From Monoraphidium neglectum (Eukaryota; Chlorophyta; Chlorophyceae; Sphaeropleales; Selenastraceae), in the NCBI RefSeq assembly GCF_000611645.1, contig NW_014013278.1, forward strand, positions 1 to 29,534: a stretch of 29,534 nucleotides of DNA, in the 5' to 3' direction. The first letter of the stretch is position 1. Each line of letters starts with the position of its first letter. The position numbers were made by a program, and so were the translations under genes. This document shows, one piece after another, positions 10,696 through 21,621 of the stretch. The notes below the pieces were generated by a model. That model ran no database searches. It was given only the letters and a program-made list of their open reading frames with translations, and was not told the DNA's origin.

Positions 10696-12129
10696 CTCTG
10701 CCCCGTTGCGTCCAGATCTAGTGTATCCACGGCAGAGTTTTCAGGTTGTGCCTTGCTGCCAGGGGCCCTTTATTTGAATTTTGTGAAACAGACGCGTGCC
10801 AACTCCAGGTGGTCTCCGATGCAAGCCCGTGCGTGAAGCTGAGGTGGAGAGCGGGCAGATCCAGGGCGGGGTCCAGCAATCTCGTAGTCAATGCACGAAG
10901 GCGCCTGAGTTTTCAAGGGCCGGAAAAGCGGCATGATGGCGTTTTCACAAAAAAAACAGCGTTTGCAATGGGTCCCTGCACTCCATTCGCCAACGCACAA
11001 CGCACAACCGGTCCAACCCCCTACTGACCTAGAGTCCCTGTACCTGAAATCATAAAAAGCCCAGGCTGACATGCCGTGAATGAACACTTGCTGAGGTCAG
11101 ACTAGCCAGTAGAATAGAAGTTCACCTCAACTACCTTGGAGTCGTAGTCGGCCGTCACCGCCTCACAGGGGGCGTGAAGTGGGAAGTGAGCGGCAAGCAG
11201 CAATGGAGCGTGGCAACCTTGGCTTTGTGTTTCGAGTGCGGGTGGGGTATCCCTGCTTGCACCCATTCCATCGGCACGCGTCAAACCACAAAAATTGCTA
11301 GACAGATGGTGAATTGTGCCAAGGGGTGCTCCAGACTTCACCTGACTGGCGGATTACGTTGCCCTACCCAAGCCAACATACCGCATTCCGAGCAACATGC
11401 GGTGCGCTTACAGCGTCCTTGCAAGTAGAAGCAAAGCGCAGCTCAGGTGATGCATGATGCAGTCAAAATCCACAAAAAAGCAGGCTGGTGGCAGCAGTTG
11501 CAACCAACAAGCAACGAATAGCAAGCGCACACAAGTGTTGCGCGTTGTACACACAGAGAATTGGACCAAATCAAACAGATGAGGGGATCAGCAAATGCAA
11601 ACTCAGAGCTCAGCATAGCAAACACGAAGCTCAGCACAGCAAATGCAAAAACCTGCAGGTGATAATGGTGATATGACATCAGTTGATGGGCAAGATGAGC
11701 GCTGCCCCGTGCACTCACGTGCATCCAGATGTTCTGCATCCCTGCTTTTCTCCGCCGCTCGTCTCCAGTCGAGGCATGCACGCTGGGATGCGCACATGGA
11801 CGACATGCGCCCACGACAGCCCGCGCGCCACATGCCGCGCTGCACATGATGGGCACTCTGATAAACAGGATCGCTCGCGCCGGTGACCCGGCAATAATAC
11901 AGGTCGGCAACCGCAGGCAGGACTTTGCCCGCAATCTCGCGCCTGCCACAGCCCAGTTTGCTGGGTGGCAGCGTCTTGTTCCCCTCGTGCGAAACAGGGC
12001 TGCGGCAACTTGAAAGCAGCGCGCAGCATATAGGAGGCGTGCATCAATAAAATAAGACCACGCGGTGGCGCACGTTTTGACGATACAACCTTCCCCCCTG
12101 ACGCCGCCGCAGCATGCAGCCTGCGCCCC
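10696..12129. other. Intergenic: promoter of the plastid-protein gene and 3' UTR of the CBM20 gene
   Basis: No gene can be supported. The stretch at about 11430-11660 is CAA/GCAA-rich on the plus strand, matching 3' UTR composition of minus-strand genes here. It includes degenerate short repeats of AGCTCAGCA and AGCAAA at about 11585-11650. Confidence 0.4.
11408..11412 (-). terminator. Putative TGTAA polyadenylation signal for the CBM20 gene
   Basis: TTACA on the plus strand is TGTAA on the minus strand, about 720 bases past the preferred CBM20 stop codon. This is a short motif, so the call is weak. Confidence 0.3.
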
Positions 12130-14774
12130 TCAGGCCTGTTCGGAGAGGGCGCTCCACGAGATGGATGCATTGAGCGCCTGGGCAAAGGCCACCTGCGCGC
12201 GAGGCGCGCACGAGCAGGGGCGCAGCAGGCGTCTAGTTCAGTAAGTGCGCACAGACACGGGTCCACACGGACAGGGGCAGTTCGCCCCGCAGCAGGGGGA
12301 GCTGTGCAAGGCGCTGCTGCAGGCTGGGCAACACCGTTCGGGCGGGGAGTCTCGGGGCACTCACTGCCTTGCGAGTGGCCGCAGCCACCATTCGGTCCGC
12401 TTCGAGCAGGTGGGGTGATGCCGGGTCTGCGCCACGTCAGGGGCGGCGGGTGGTGGGTGGGTGAGGTTCGGGGCTGGGTTGAGAGCGCACATGGGGGTCT
12501 GCTGCTACCAGGAGAGGGCAGCACTGGAAGCTTGGCACAGCCCAACCCCTTGGTGCAGTCGCTGTGGGCACGCCAGCCTGCCAGCTGTCACGCCCCTCGC
12601 TCTGAGGCTGGTACCCCACCCCAGCCCCATGCTGAGACGGGCACACACTGACTCACATGCGCGCACGTTGCAACGAGACCAACACGCACACATTTATGCA
12701 AGCACACACAAACAACATATAAACCCACCAGACACACTTGCATGCATGGCACAGGGTATCGATGATATTCACATGCGTACACATCACACGTGCGGATGCG
12801 CAGTCACACGTCCCCGATGACACTCACACGCGCGCAGACGCGCAATCACCCCCTCACCCTTGATGCGTCTGCTGAGCTGCTCGGCCTGGGTGATGTGGCC
12901 AGAGAGCTCCTCCAGGGCAGCGCTCAGCTGCAGGGGCCAAAAGGGTAGGCCGACGGCACAAAAGCAGATTGTGTGCCACGCTGCCGGAGGACCAAGACCT
13001 TGCTCGCCCCTCACATCTGCCACGGCTGCCCCGGCAACTCCATCCAGCGCCCAACTCCAGTTGCGCAAGATCACTCTCCCGTCAGGCCCCCGCCCCGCCG
13101 TCGAGTGCGTGCGCCCCTGCCCCTGCCCTGCTCGCGCGCAGCTCGCGCCCACTGCTACGGGCCTGTCCCGCTCACGCCTGGCGGCGCCCATCCCCCTCGG
13201 GGCGCGCACGGCCCTGCACACCCCCCGCCCCTGCCCTGTGCTCACCGACTCCCTGAACGCGTCCTGCTCGCGCCGCTCCTCCTCACTCAGGCCGCTGTCC
13301 TCTGCAAACTCGACGCTCACGTCACGCCTGGCCCCGTCCCACGCGTCCCGCACGGCGACGCCGCCAAGCTGCGCGCCGCGCGGCCCGCCTCTGGCCAGCA
13401 CCAGAGGAGCGACGCTAGAGAGGCTGAAGCTGAAGTTGCTGCCGGGCTTCCAGTGGGACACGCCACCGTCAGCGTTGCGGACGACATACTATGGTTGTGT
13501 GTAGTGTTTTGGGGGAGTCGAAGCGGGTGTTCATGTCTGCGACAAGACGAAGATTGTCAAGATACCACCCCGCTGTGCATGCTGCAGCTCAAAGCAACTG
13601 TGGCCAATACATCCGCGCGTCTGCTGCCGCCAGACCCCGTCAGCCGCATCACCTTGTACTCCATCTCGAGATGGGGGCTGGAGTGCAGGGGATGGTGCAG
13701 GACGAGGGCGGGGGGACAGCGATTGTGAACGCGGGAAGCTGATATCCTGCTCTAACTGCAGAGGTCTTCCAGATGTAAGCAGGTGCCCATGGTTCTCTGC
13801 TGCGGCCACATCCCCTATTGAATCCCGCCAGCCCGCCAGCCTGGCTGAGCCCCCCTGCCCTCTCGCCCGCGTCTCACCCGGGCGGAACCTCGAAATCCGC
13901 CACCCACACGTCGCCCTCGCTCCACCTCATGCCCATGCCGCGCTTCGGGTCCCAATTGCCCAGCAGCTCGTTCGACCCGACCATGGCAATATCCTGGCCA
14001 AAGTTGGTGCGGTAGGGGATGCGGAACGACAGCCGAACCCTGCCCCCCTCTGCGGCTGAGGCGAGTCGAGTGCAAGGGTGGTGGGGGAGCGTGGACGGCG
14101 GCGGTCGCGGCGCGGCGTGCAAGGGGAGGGGTGCACGTGCAGCCAACTGGGTGAGCAAGCATGGCAAACACAACCACGCTGCGCAACAACTGGCAGCTGG
14201 ATGAGCGCCCCTGCTCACAGCGCAACGCCGACGGGAGTCCCGTCTCAACGGCGCACACAGCCATGCAGCGAGCACACTCACCAACGTCAGCGAGGGGTAC
14301 GAGTTGCTGCTGCAGCTGTGCGCAAGTTATCCTCTGAGCTATCCTGACCCTGCCTCCCCGTCCTGATGAAGCCTGCAAAGCATGGCGAGATGCGGGTTTG
14401 TCGCTTCCAGGCTCCGGCAGCAATGGCGCACCGGGAACCCGCTCAGCGTATACCGCTTGTTACTTGCGACTCACCACGGGCACGCGGGCAGAGCAGCTCG
14501 CCACGCTGCTCCCGGCCGCGGCCTGCATGCTGATTGTTTTGCTACACACTTGGCGCATCTAGTACAGACAACTGACGTGTAAATATAGCACTCAAATATT
14601 AAAAGGCGTTTCCTTGCTGTAAGGAAGGTGGGTGCCACCCCGGCGCCCCTGGCGTTGCGTGTGCAGTGAGCGGGCCACCTCCGACAAGGGCAGCGCGACA
14701 CCCTCAGCAACTGCTGATGTAGTACGTATGCTGAGGCGCTGCAGATCCTGTCGTTGTAAAGTTGCCGCAAGCAT
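12130..14774 (-). CDS. Plastid-targeted CBM20 starch-binding protein
   Basis: Preferred model, eight exons: 14774-14679, 14372-14282, 14049-13878, 13677-13653, 13488-13246, 12927-12858, 12426-12365 and 12192-12130; 273 aa, all in frame. The leader (MLAATLQRQDLQRLSIRTT to RIAQRITCAQ) resembles a chloroplast transit peptide; exon 1 is the least certain. Residues about 64-145 form a CBM20 domain: VRLSFRIPYRTNFGQDIAMV, GSNELLGNWDP, WSEGDVWVADFEVPPG, LEMEYKYVVRNADGG and SHWKPGSNFSF. The Trp residues in GNWDP and SHWKP fit the usual glucan-binding positions. A charged helical tail follows (SEEERREQDAF; LEELSGHITQAEQLSRRIK). CBM20 binds starch; no catalytic domain is present, so a scaffold or granule-associated role is inferred. 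Alternative end: if the GTGAGT donor at 12364 is not used, exon 7 runs to a TAG at 12233. Confidence 0.8.
12640..12800. repeat. CA-rich degenerate tract in a CBM20 intron
   Basis: Interrupted CACA/ACAC words lie in the intron at 12427-12857. It is simple-sequence-derived and non-coding. Confidence 0.6.
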
Positions 14775-16069
14775 GACAGTTGGCAACAACTTCCAACAGA
14801 TGTAGGCCCAAACCGTTGCCTTTGATCACAGATACACGAGTGCACCAGCTTTCAGCCCTTCCCCCGCCTTCAGCACAATCCTTGTGCGCGACGGGCACAC
14901 AAAGTCTGTACTGCAGCACCCAGTTTCCAAGGGTCGGCACTGCCACTGTGTTCAAGCTGGCACGGTACGAGGGGAGGGGGCCGCCAGGACGTACACACCC
15001 TGTACAAATGCATTTGGCAAGACCACCCACAAGTGTTGCAGATTACTGCTGGTTGGAAGTACCTTCCTACAGTGCTTCGTTCCTTTCGCATGATAGAACT
15101 GTGTGCCCTCAAGCCGTCAACACACAGGAGCATGCAGTGCGTGATCGTGGCAAAGCCACATGGCCGCCGGCAAGAATCCATAGCGAGGGGAGCAAAAAAC
15201 AGCATCCTGTTGCTTGCCAACCCGCAGCGCTTTGGGGTCCCGGCCTCACGAGGACATGGCGGGTTTCATGCATGAAGCCCATGGCAAATCCACGTGTTTG
15301 ATCAAGGGGCTCCGCGCAGGTTCTGTTTAAGACAATCTCAGGGCACCAACACCAGCCGGCCGGCTTTCAGTGTAATGCAAGTATCCTACGCCGCTGCGCC
15401 ATGCCGAAGGCGCGCGTGATCGCCACGAAGAGTGATACCGGCGGGTGGGGCCATTGTTCAAACATGTGTGAGTGTGTGACCGAATGACGGTGAAAGAGTC
15501 CCTAGCAAGACACGTATCATCGCAAGCATTGATGTTGTGGGAGGGTAGCGCAGGCGCGGCTGCAACCGGCAGCCACGCACGGGCCGGGCCCTACACGCAT
15601 TGAGTTGGTAAGCATGTGGTCCAAGGAAGTTGCCGGCGAGGTACTCTGTAAATTTGCTCCTGCAAAGTGCAGGCACCAGCCGGCCGGCCCGTTCTGAACC
15701 GCTGTGTTCCGCCTCGCCAGGCAGCAACGCGGGTCAACTGCCCCGGCGGTAAACCTATCCTGCCAGTGCTCGCAAGCAATCGGCCCTGTAATAATTGTGA
15801 TACGGTGCTCGCAGTGCCGCCATGTGCCGCATGGGTGAGGGCCAGCCTGCCACACATCCAGCAGTGTAAAGCAAAACGTGCAAACTCTGTCAGATACACA
15901 AAGCCAACCAGTGTGGTCCCAATAGTGAGATGAAAACAATTGGGTGCTGCAGCAGGTGCACTTGCACAGCTGCATGCCAAAGTGGGCACGCCATTGTAAG
16001 AACCGGCCCCTACAACAGTGTGGGCCCCAGAAATCAGGCAGATGATTGACAGGTCCACCGCTGGTCCGA
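14775..16069. other. Intergenic: CBM20 promoter side and probable 3' UTR of the minus-strand TZF gene
   Basis: No supportable gene. Minus-strand ORFs of up to about 200 codons (15517-16116) lack any motif and sit directly after the TZF stop at 16070, so I read them as 3' UTR. No minus-strand TGTAA was spotted here. Confidence 0.4.
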
Positions 16070-18335
16070 TCAGCCCCGGTTGGGGGCTGCATAAGCCCCT
16101 GGAATGCAAAGCCCAAAGCCGCTCGCAGGCGCGCTGGTGATTATTTGCACCTCAACCGGCTGCACAGCAGTGGCCGCGTGACTGCCGGTCCCAGTAAGAA
16201 CTGGCTGCATGGCCAGCTGAGGGCTATCAGCTGTGTGGCCAATCAGCCAGCTGGGCGTGGCTTGAAAGCCAGAGTGACCGTCTGCTGGCCCTTGTGGCAC
16301 AACCTGGGGTGCGGCGGCGGGGGTGTAAACGACGCTCCCGATGGGCCACGCCTGCTGCATCTGGTGCTGCTGCCATGCCTGCTGGGAATTCTGCGGCTGC
16401 TGCTGCCGCTTCTGCTTCTGCTGCCGCTTCTGCTTCTGCTGCTGCTGCTGCTGCTGCTGCCACTGCTGTTGCTGCTGCTGCTGCTGCCACAGCTGCTGCT
16501 GCTGCAAGTATTGAGCACGGCCAGGTGGCTGTTGCTCGAGCTGTACCAACTGCTGCTGGTGCTGGTGCTGGTGCTGCTGCTGCAAATGTAGACGATTGAG
16601 GCCGGCAGCAACAAGGGGGGGACGCTGCTGGTGCGGCTGGGGCGCGAGCATGGTAGAGGATGCGCCTTGGCACAGGCCCGTGCTCAAAGGCACGCCAAGC
16701 TCTGTCGTGCAAGCGTATAACACGCAATTGGAGCCCACTGCGTCCGGGAGTTGGGCCTGCTGATGTCCCAAGAGCAGTGGTTTCTGCTGCTGTTGCTGTT
16801 GCCCCCGCTGGTGCGTCGTACAGGATGCCGCCGACACCAGCAAGGAGCCTTGCTGCAAGTCCTGCGGCAGGTAGCAACTGCCCTGGGGCACAAACACGTC
16901 GGTGCCTGGCAAATGCGCGATACTTGCCTGCTTCAAAGGGGCCGGCACAGCCCGTGGCCTGACAAGCGCAGCCGCAATGATGCCAGAAGTGTTGCTGCTG
17001 CTGATGCTGCTGGTGCTGGTGGTGTCGGCTGAGCTGACGCTCAAGGCAGTAGGCCTGCAGTTGTCAGTCGGGTCACAGTCCGGGAATCGCAGCTCTTGGG
17101 CCCTGATGGACAGCAAGAAGAGAGACGGGGGAGCCGGACGATGGCAAAGAATTTACAGCACAGGCTACAAGGGCTAGGGCGGTGTGGTGCGGAGAGGCTC
17201 AGGCCCGAGACTCAAGAGTTGTCACCCCGCTGCACACCTGTGCGCAAAAAAGCAGAGGGGCCTCTTGCAGTGCGCGCCGTTCTTGCACATCTGTGTTTTG
17301 AACCGGTCTGGATGAAGCCAATACTCCTGTACAACGGGCATGGAGGGTAAGCGTGGCGCGACATACATGCCACAAGATGCACAAGGCAAATGATGCACTC
17401 GCATGTGTTGTGCGCAGCGAGCAGGACACTTCATGCCTCAGTGCCGCTGCTGTGAAGCAGTGAAGGACCCCTGACATGGAGAGCAGAAGCGCGCCTGGAC
17501 ACTGTGCGTGTAGCCGCATGCGTCGCCCCTTGTGCATGTCTGGCCCTGTGGACCGGGGCACAGGGATGGTGCTGAGGTGATCAGTTGTTGGCTGGAGAAC
17601 TCGCGAGGATGCCTGTGTGCATTCACATGCCGCGCACCCCACTTAATGGCTTGAAACCTGCGCGTGCCAGAGGCCTCCATGCAATGGCAGCCATGCCCTG
17701 TGCATCAGGCACAAGCCCTGTGCATCAGGCACAAGCCCACAACCCCAAGTCGCACCCCCATAGTTTCTGGACAGGGCACACTTGTGTACTTGAAGCGCGC
17801 CGGGTCGCGCCGCCGCATCTTCTCCTTCTCGTGCGCAAAGGGGCAGCGGGCCCAGTCGTGGTTGTCGCCACGGCCGCAGAGCTCTACCTGCAAGCAGAGC
17901 GCCGCAGCGGCCGTGCCACTTGGGGGGACGGCCCCGGCAGATCTTGGGCAATGTGTGCGGGGTTCTGCGTGGCTTCGCCGCGGCACATCAAACAGCACGC
18001 GTCGTCGCTTGCTTTGTCACTTCGCAGGCCCAACAACGTCTCTCGTGCGCCATTCACCCGGTGACCAGCGTTTGGCAGCGAGAGCAGTTCGTTCCCAACA
18101 TTCAAAATTGAGGCGTAGCACTTCCTTCCCTAACCAGGGCAAATAATCTCGTCCTGATGATTCCGTCGCCTGGCGATTGGGCCGATCAGCTGTAGCAGCA
18201 GCCAGGTGTGTGAGCCCGCGATCCAAGCCCCTAAACTTCCCACGCCGTCACCACTCTTACCTTAAACCTCCAAATCAGGAAGGCGTCGTCCATGTGGTGC
18301 ACCCCCGTGTTGAGCTGCGGCGACCAAAGCTCCAT
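16070..18335 (-). CDS. RR-type tandem CCCH zinc-finger protein (copy A)
   Basis: Five exons: 18335-18261, 17887-17756, 17545-17495, 17326-17238 and 17102-16070; 459 aa. The N-terminus reads [11 protein letters not shown]. The arginine-rich region has C-x5-H-x4-C-x3-H ([16 protein letters not shown]) and then [13 protein letters not shown]. The two fingers follow the plant RR-TZF spacing: C-x8-C-x5-C-x3-H and C-x5-C-x4-C-x3-H ([16 protein letters not shown]), joined by [13 protein letters not shown]. The long last exon opens AQELRFPD and is Gln/His-rich and low-complexity, with polyGln at about 16385-16500. Plant RR-TZF proteins bind AU-rich RNA and associate with P-bodies and stress granules. 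The intron between THSVQ and EYWLH needs a GC donor (CAG/GCGCGC at 17494). Copy B at 19808 is a head-to-head paralogue lacking this intron. Confidence 0.85.
16385..16505. repeat. CAG/CTG-rich polyglutamine tract in TZF copy A
   Basis: Interrupted CTG units on the plus strand encode Gln runs broken by Trp, Lys and Arg on the minus strand, in the last exon of the zinc-finger gene. Confidence 0.9.
17695..17738. repeat. Two-copy 20-bp tandem duplication in a TZF copy A intron
   Basis: The unit TGCATCAGGCACAAGCCCTG is followed at once by a near-identical second copy differing only at its end. It lies in the intron at 17546-17755. Confidence 0.9.
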
Positions 18336-19807
18336 TGCGTCAGCCGGCTCTGGCGCCTGACACGGTTACGGCACAGCTCGTGGGCTCCCCGCGTTTATCC
18401 TCGCAAGCACGCACCAGCAGGGAAGTAGCCGTCATTGAAGCCGTTGCGGATACTTCTGGATCACTAGAGGAGATGCGATGATGTCTACAAAGGTGGAGAT
18501 CGTCAAAGCGAAGACGACTCCTTGCTAACCAGGCTCGTCTATAGCAGCGCAAATTCACATTCTATACGCGAGGCCCTGTGTCGATGCTGCTGCCCGTCGC
18601 ACGATGTTGATCAACACACTGACGGATGTTCTGCGCCGCACAAAAGGAGGTCATCGGCTCTAAACAAGACAAATTATCAATTGAAATCAAATCGTTCAGG
18701 CTGTAGGGAGTCTGAGTGCGGATGCATACGGTAAGAAGCGCTGAGATGCGTCCCCGAGTGTGCCTGCCGGCTGCTGGTGCTCTGCCCAACTGAACTAGTC
18801 GACAATCGCCCCACGCCCTTTGCTAAGCCCAGTGGCTACCTGTCCGCCTGCCATGAAGTATGAGAAAGCGAGAGAGCTAGTTGAAACACATGCAGTACAG
18901 GCCATGGGGGGGGGGGCCAAGCATGCGAGCAACAGTGCCACCCCCATTTTTGGGCAGATCACTTTCTGCTAGGTGAATGATTGAAAAACAGCACAGATCT
19001 TGGCAGCACAAAGGGTGGCAGAGAAGACGCGCCATGGGCTGATGTCGCAGTCAAGCATCCCACATTGTTGTGTGTCCTGAGTCGCATTAAAGCTCGAACT
19101 TCTTGATTGGGCTGGGTGCAACGTCGCAATTTGGAAGTGAGCAGATCAATGACGTTCGTTTTACAAGCAAGCCCCAATCCATGTTTGCAAGAAATACGGT
19201 ACGTGCTGTCAGTTTGCCTGCACTTACTTACCGGGCCAGAATGGTCAAAGCAGGTGTTCGTCACTTGTTGCTTATGAGTCGGAAAGCAAACACCTGGGCC
19301 AGTTCGCCATCCGTGACGACGCCCTGGAGGAGGTTCGGAAGCGTGACGCCTGCTGATTATGGGCATGTATATATTCTATGCTATGGCTTTCGGCTCACGA
19401 GCTGAAGCCCCAGCGCTCCCCCAAAGCAACGTGCGTCACCACGCCAGCACACCGCCGCCCGAGCGACGAAGTTGTGTGGTGGCTTGTCACAACACCCTCC
19501 ACGACATTTGTTTTCATTCTGAAAAAATAGCAGCTCGATTTTTGAAAACATTCGACACATCTCAACGCACCGCCGCAGCCCGTAAACAATTTCCTTCGGA
19601 GAGGTTTTCGAAACCCAGACCGACTCCCGTCACCCCAAGACAGTCGTGGATGGCACACAAACAACATGTTAGTGCCTCGGAGCATGTGCGGCCGGCCGCT
19701 GCTGCTCAAGCGCGTGTTGCGCTTCCGCCGAGTCATCGGGGGCTTTGACGAACTCCGCCATCCCACCCCCCCGGAACACCTTTGGTCGCGCCCCGCAGGC
19801 CCTTCAG
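18336..19807. promoter_or_regulatory. Divergent 1.47 kb region between the two TZF paralogues
   Basis: This region lies between two start codons facing away from each other and is AT-richer than its flanks. It should hold both promoters and both 5' UTRs. A TATATATT element at 19368-19375 is the best TATA candidate for the plus-strand copy, which would give a 5' UTR of about 400 bases. No coding exon could be supported. A homopurine-free poly-G run occurs at about 18906-18916. Confidence 0.45.
19368..19375 (+). promoter_or_regulatory. TATA-like element upstream of TZF copy B
   Basis: TATATATT is unusual for this GC-rich window and lies about 430 bases upstream of the start codon at 19808. The promoter role is inferred from position only. 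Confidence 0.25.
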
Positions 19808-21152
19808 ATGTCGGTGAGAAATCTCAGCGACGAGTTCATGATCTGGCGGTACAAGGTGAGCGCCTGGTCTCGCTTGCGAGCGTGCAGCAGCTGCAGCACG
19901 AGGACACCGCCCATGCATGCAGCAGCGAGGCAGACGGCCTGCGGCGTGCGCTTTGCTTTCATGTCATTTTACATTTCGTGCTTTGTTGCAGTTGATTGGG
20001 CTGGCTAGACGCCTCGCGCTGTGTCGAGGTGTTGTCCTGTCGAATTGGGCGCAGTCGACCCAACACCAGTGCTGCCCCCCCCTCCAGGTGGAATTCTGCA
20101 GCCGCAAGGACAACCACGACTGGGCGACCTGCCCCTATGCTCACGATAAGGAGAAGGCAAAGCGCCGGGACCCAGCATGCTTCAACTACGCGTCCCTGCC
20201 ATGCCCAAACACAATGCAGGTGTGCGACCGGCATGGGCGGACCCTGCCTGCCTGGCGCTGCTCACCTTGCCGCCTGCAAGTGGGCTGCTCGCGCCAGCGA
20301 CTGGACCTCCGACCCAACACGCATCCTTGTCCCCCCATCGCTGAGTTGCAGGGCCGAAGCTGCCCGGGCGGCGACGCGTGCCCCTACACACACTCCGTCC
20401 AGGAGTACTGGCTGCACCCAGACCGCTTCAAGACGCAGATGTGCAAGAACGGGAGCTCGTGCACGCGGCCGCTCTGCTTCTTTGCGCACAAGTGAGTCCT
20501 GTGGGGGCCAGGGACACAGTGGCGAGAGGGCGGATGGGGTGCCGGCAACAAGCGCACCTCTTACTCCTCATGTCTGCCGGATCAGCCGCCGGTGCGCGGA
20601 GCGCTAAACGTCTGCCTTTGCCGCTGGCCAGAAATCATTAGCCAGCGCACGCTTGCGCCTTCAGGCACCGTCACACATCCGCCCCTGCCTTTGTTGGTAC
20701 ATCCCACACCTCAGGGCTCAAGAGCTGCGCTTCCCAGAAACTGAACCTGTCAGCAGCAGCACTACTTCCCTCCCAATGGCCCTCGGCAACTCAGCCCCCG
20801 TCACCAGCAGCAGCAGCGCCGACGTGGCCGGCGTCGCGGCGGTAGCCCCAACCATTGCGGCGCCGCTGCCGCTGTCGGCCCCGATGGTGCTGCTTGCTGG
20901 CACGCCGTCCGTCCCTCTCACCACAGCATCCCTGTCGGCTCCAGCACCTGCTGCAGTGATGTCGGCCGTCGTACCCCTCATCGACGGCCGGCCCCTGCCC
21001 TCTGACACTCTTCTTTTCAAGCTCGGAATGCAACACAAGCTCGAGGCCATGGCGCCGCCGTGCACTGCCGCCCTCTCCTTGCTGACGCCTGGCAGCGGCA
21101 TGTTCCGCTTCCCTGCTGCGCCTGGATCACCGCAGTCAGCTTCGGCGTCACT

Positions 21153-21184
<32 letters not shown>

Positions 21185-21621
21185 CGACACAGCTGCGCGC
21201 TTACTTGGAGGAGCAGCAGCTGCTGGTGCAGCTGCAGTGCGCATCACTGGAGCAGGAGCAGGTGCGCCTGGGCCTGTTGTTAGGCCAGCTGCAGACTTCG
21301 GCCGCGGTCCCTAGCGCTCAGCCCCTTGACGCGGCGCCGCCGTCGCCGGTCAGCGTGCAGACGAGCGCGCTGAGCGGCAGCTCTTCCATCTGCCCAGGCG
21401 TGGGAGGGGACCTGAACGCGCTGCTGCTGCAGCAGGTGCCCATGGCGGCGGTCAACAACGAGCCGCTGCAGCTGTACCCCGTCTCGGCCGCGCTCGCCAC
21501 TGCCATCGCCGGCGGCGGCGCCCTCAATGGCGCCGCGGCGTGGCCTGTGGCATCCGCACAGCAGCAGATTGGAGTGCTGCCACTTGCGTTCGACGCCGGC
21601 GCCCTGCGCCCGCTGTTTTAA
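19808..21621 (+). CDS. RR-type tandem CCCH zinc-finger protein (copy B)
   Basis: Four exons: 19808-19855, 20088-20219, 20352-20491 and 20715-21621; 408 aa. The start exon gives MSVRNLSDEFMIWRYK; an upstream coding exon is possible but not seen. The RR region is CSRKDNHDWATCPYAH (C-x5-H-x4-C-x3-H) followed by KAKRRDPACF. Finger 1 is C-x8-C-x5-C-x3-H (CPNTMQGRSCPGGDACPYTH). Finger 2 is [16 protein letters not shown] (C-x5-C-x4-C-x3-H). The linker is [13 protein letters not shown]. The last exon opens AQELRFPE, then continues as an Ala/Ser/Pro/Gln-rich tail with polyGln near 21151-21183. Role: RNA-binding regulator of mRNA stability or translation, by analogy with plant RR-TZF proteins. Intron positions match copy A except that the two fingers' linker is uninterrupted here. 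Confidence 0.9.
21151..21183. repeat. CAG tract (polyGln) in TZF copy B
   Basis: About eleven consecutive CAG codons lie in the last exon. They are translated as polyGln and followed by further Gln/Leu-rich sequence. Confidence 0.95.

Noticed and set aside
12130..14774. Phosphoglucan water dikinase or DPE2 as identity of the CBM20 gene
   Set aside because: Both are long enzymes with catalytic domains after the CBM20. Here the frame stops within about 130 residues and no catalytic motif follows.
15517..16116. Minus-strand frame of about 200 codons rich in Cys and Trp
   Set aside because: It lies across and after the TZF copy A stop with no motif; best read as 3' UTR.
16046..16591. Plus-strand frame encoding a poly-leucine stretch that looks membrane-like
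   Set aside because: It is the complement of the CAG/polyGln tract of TZF copy A, an artefact of reading CTG repeats.
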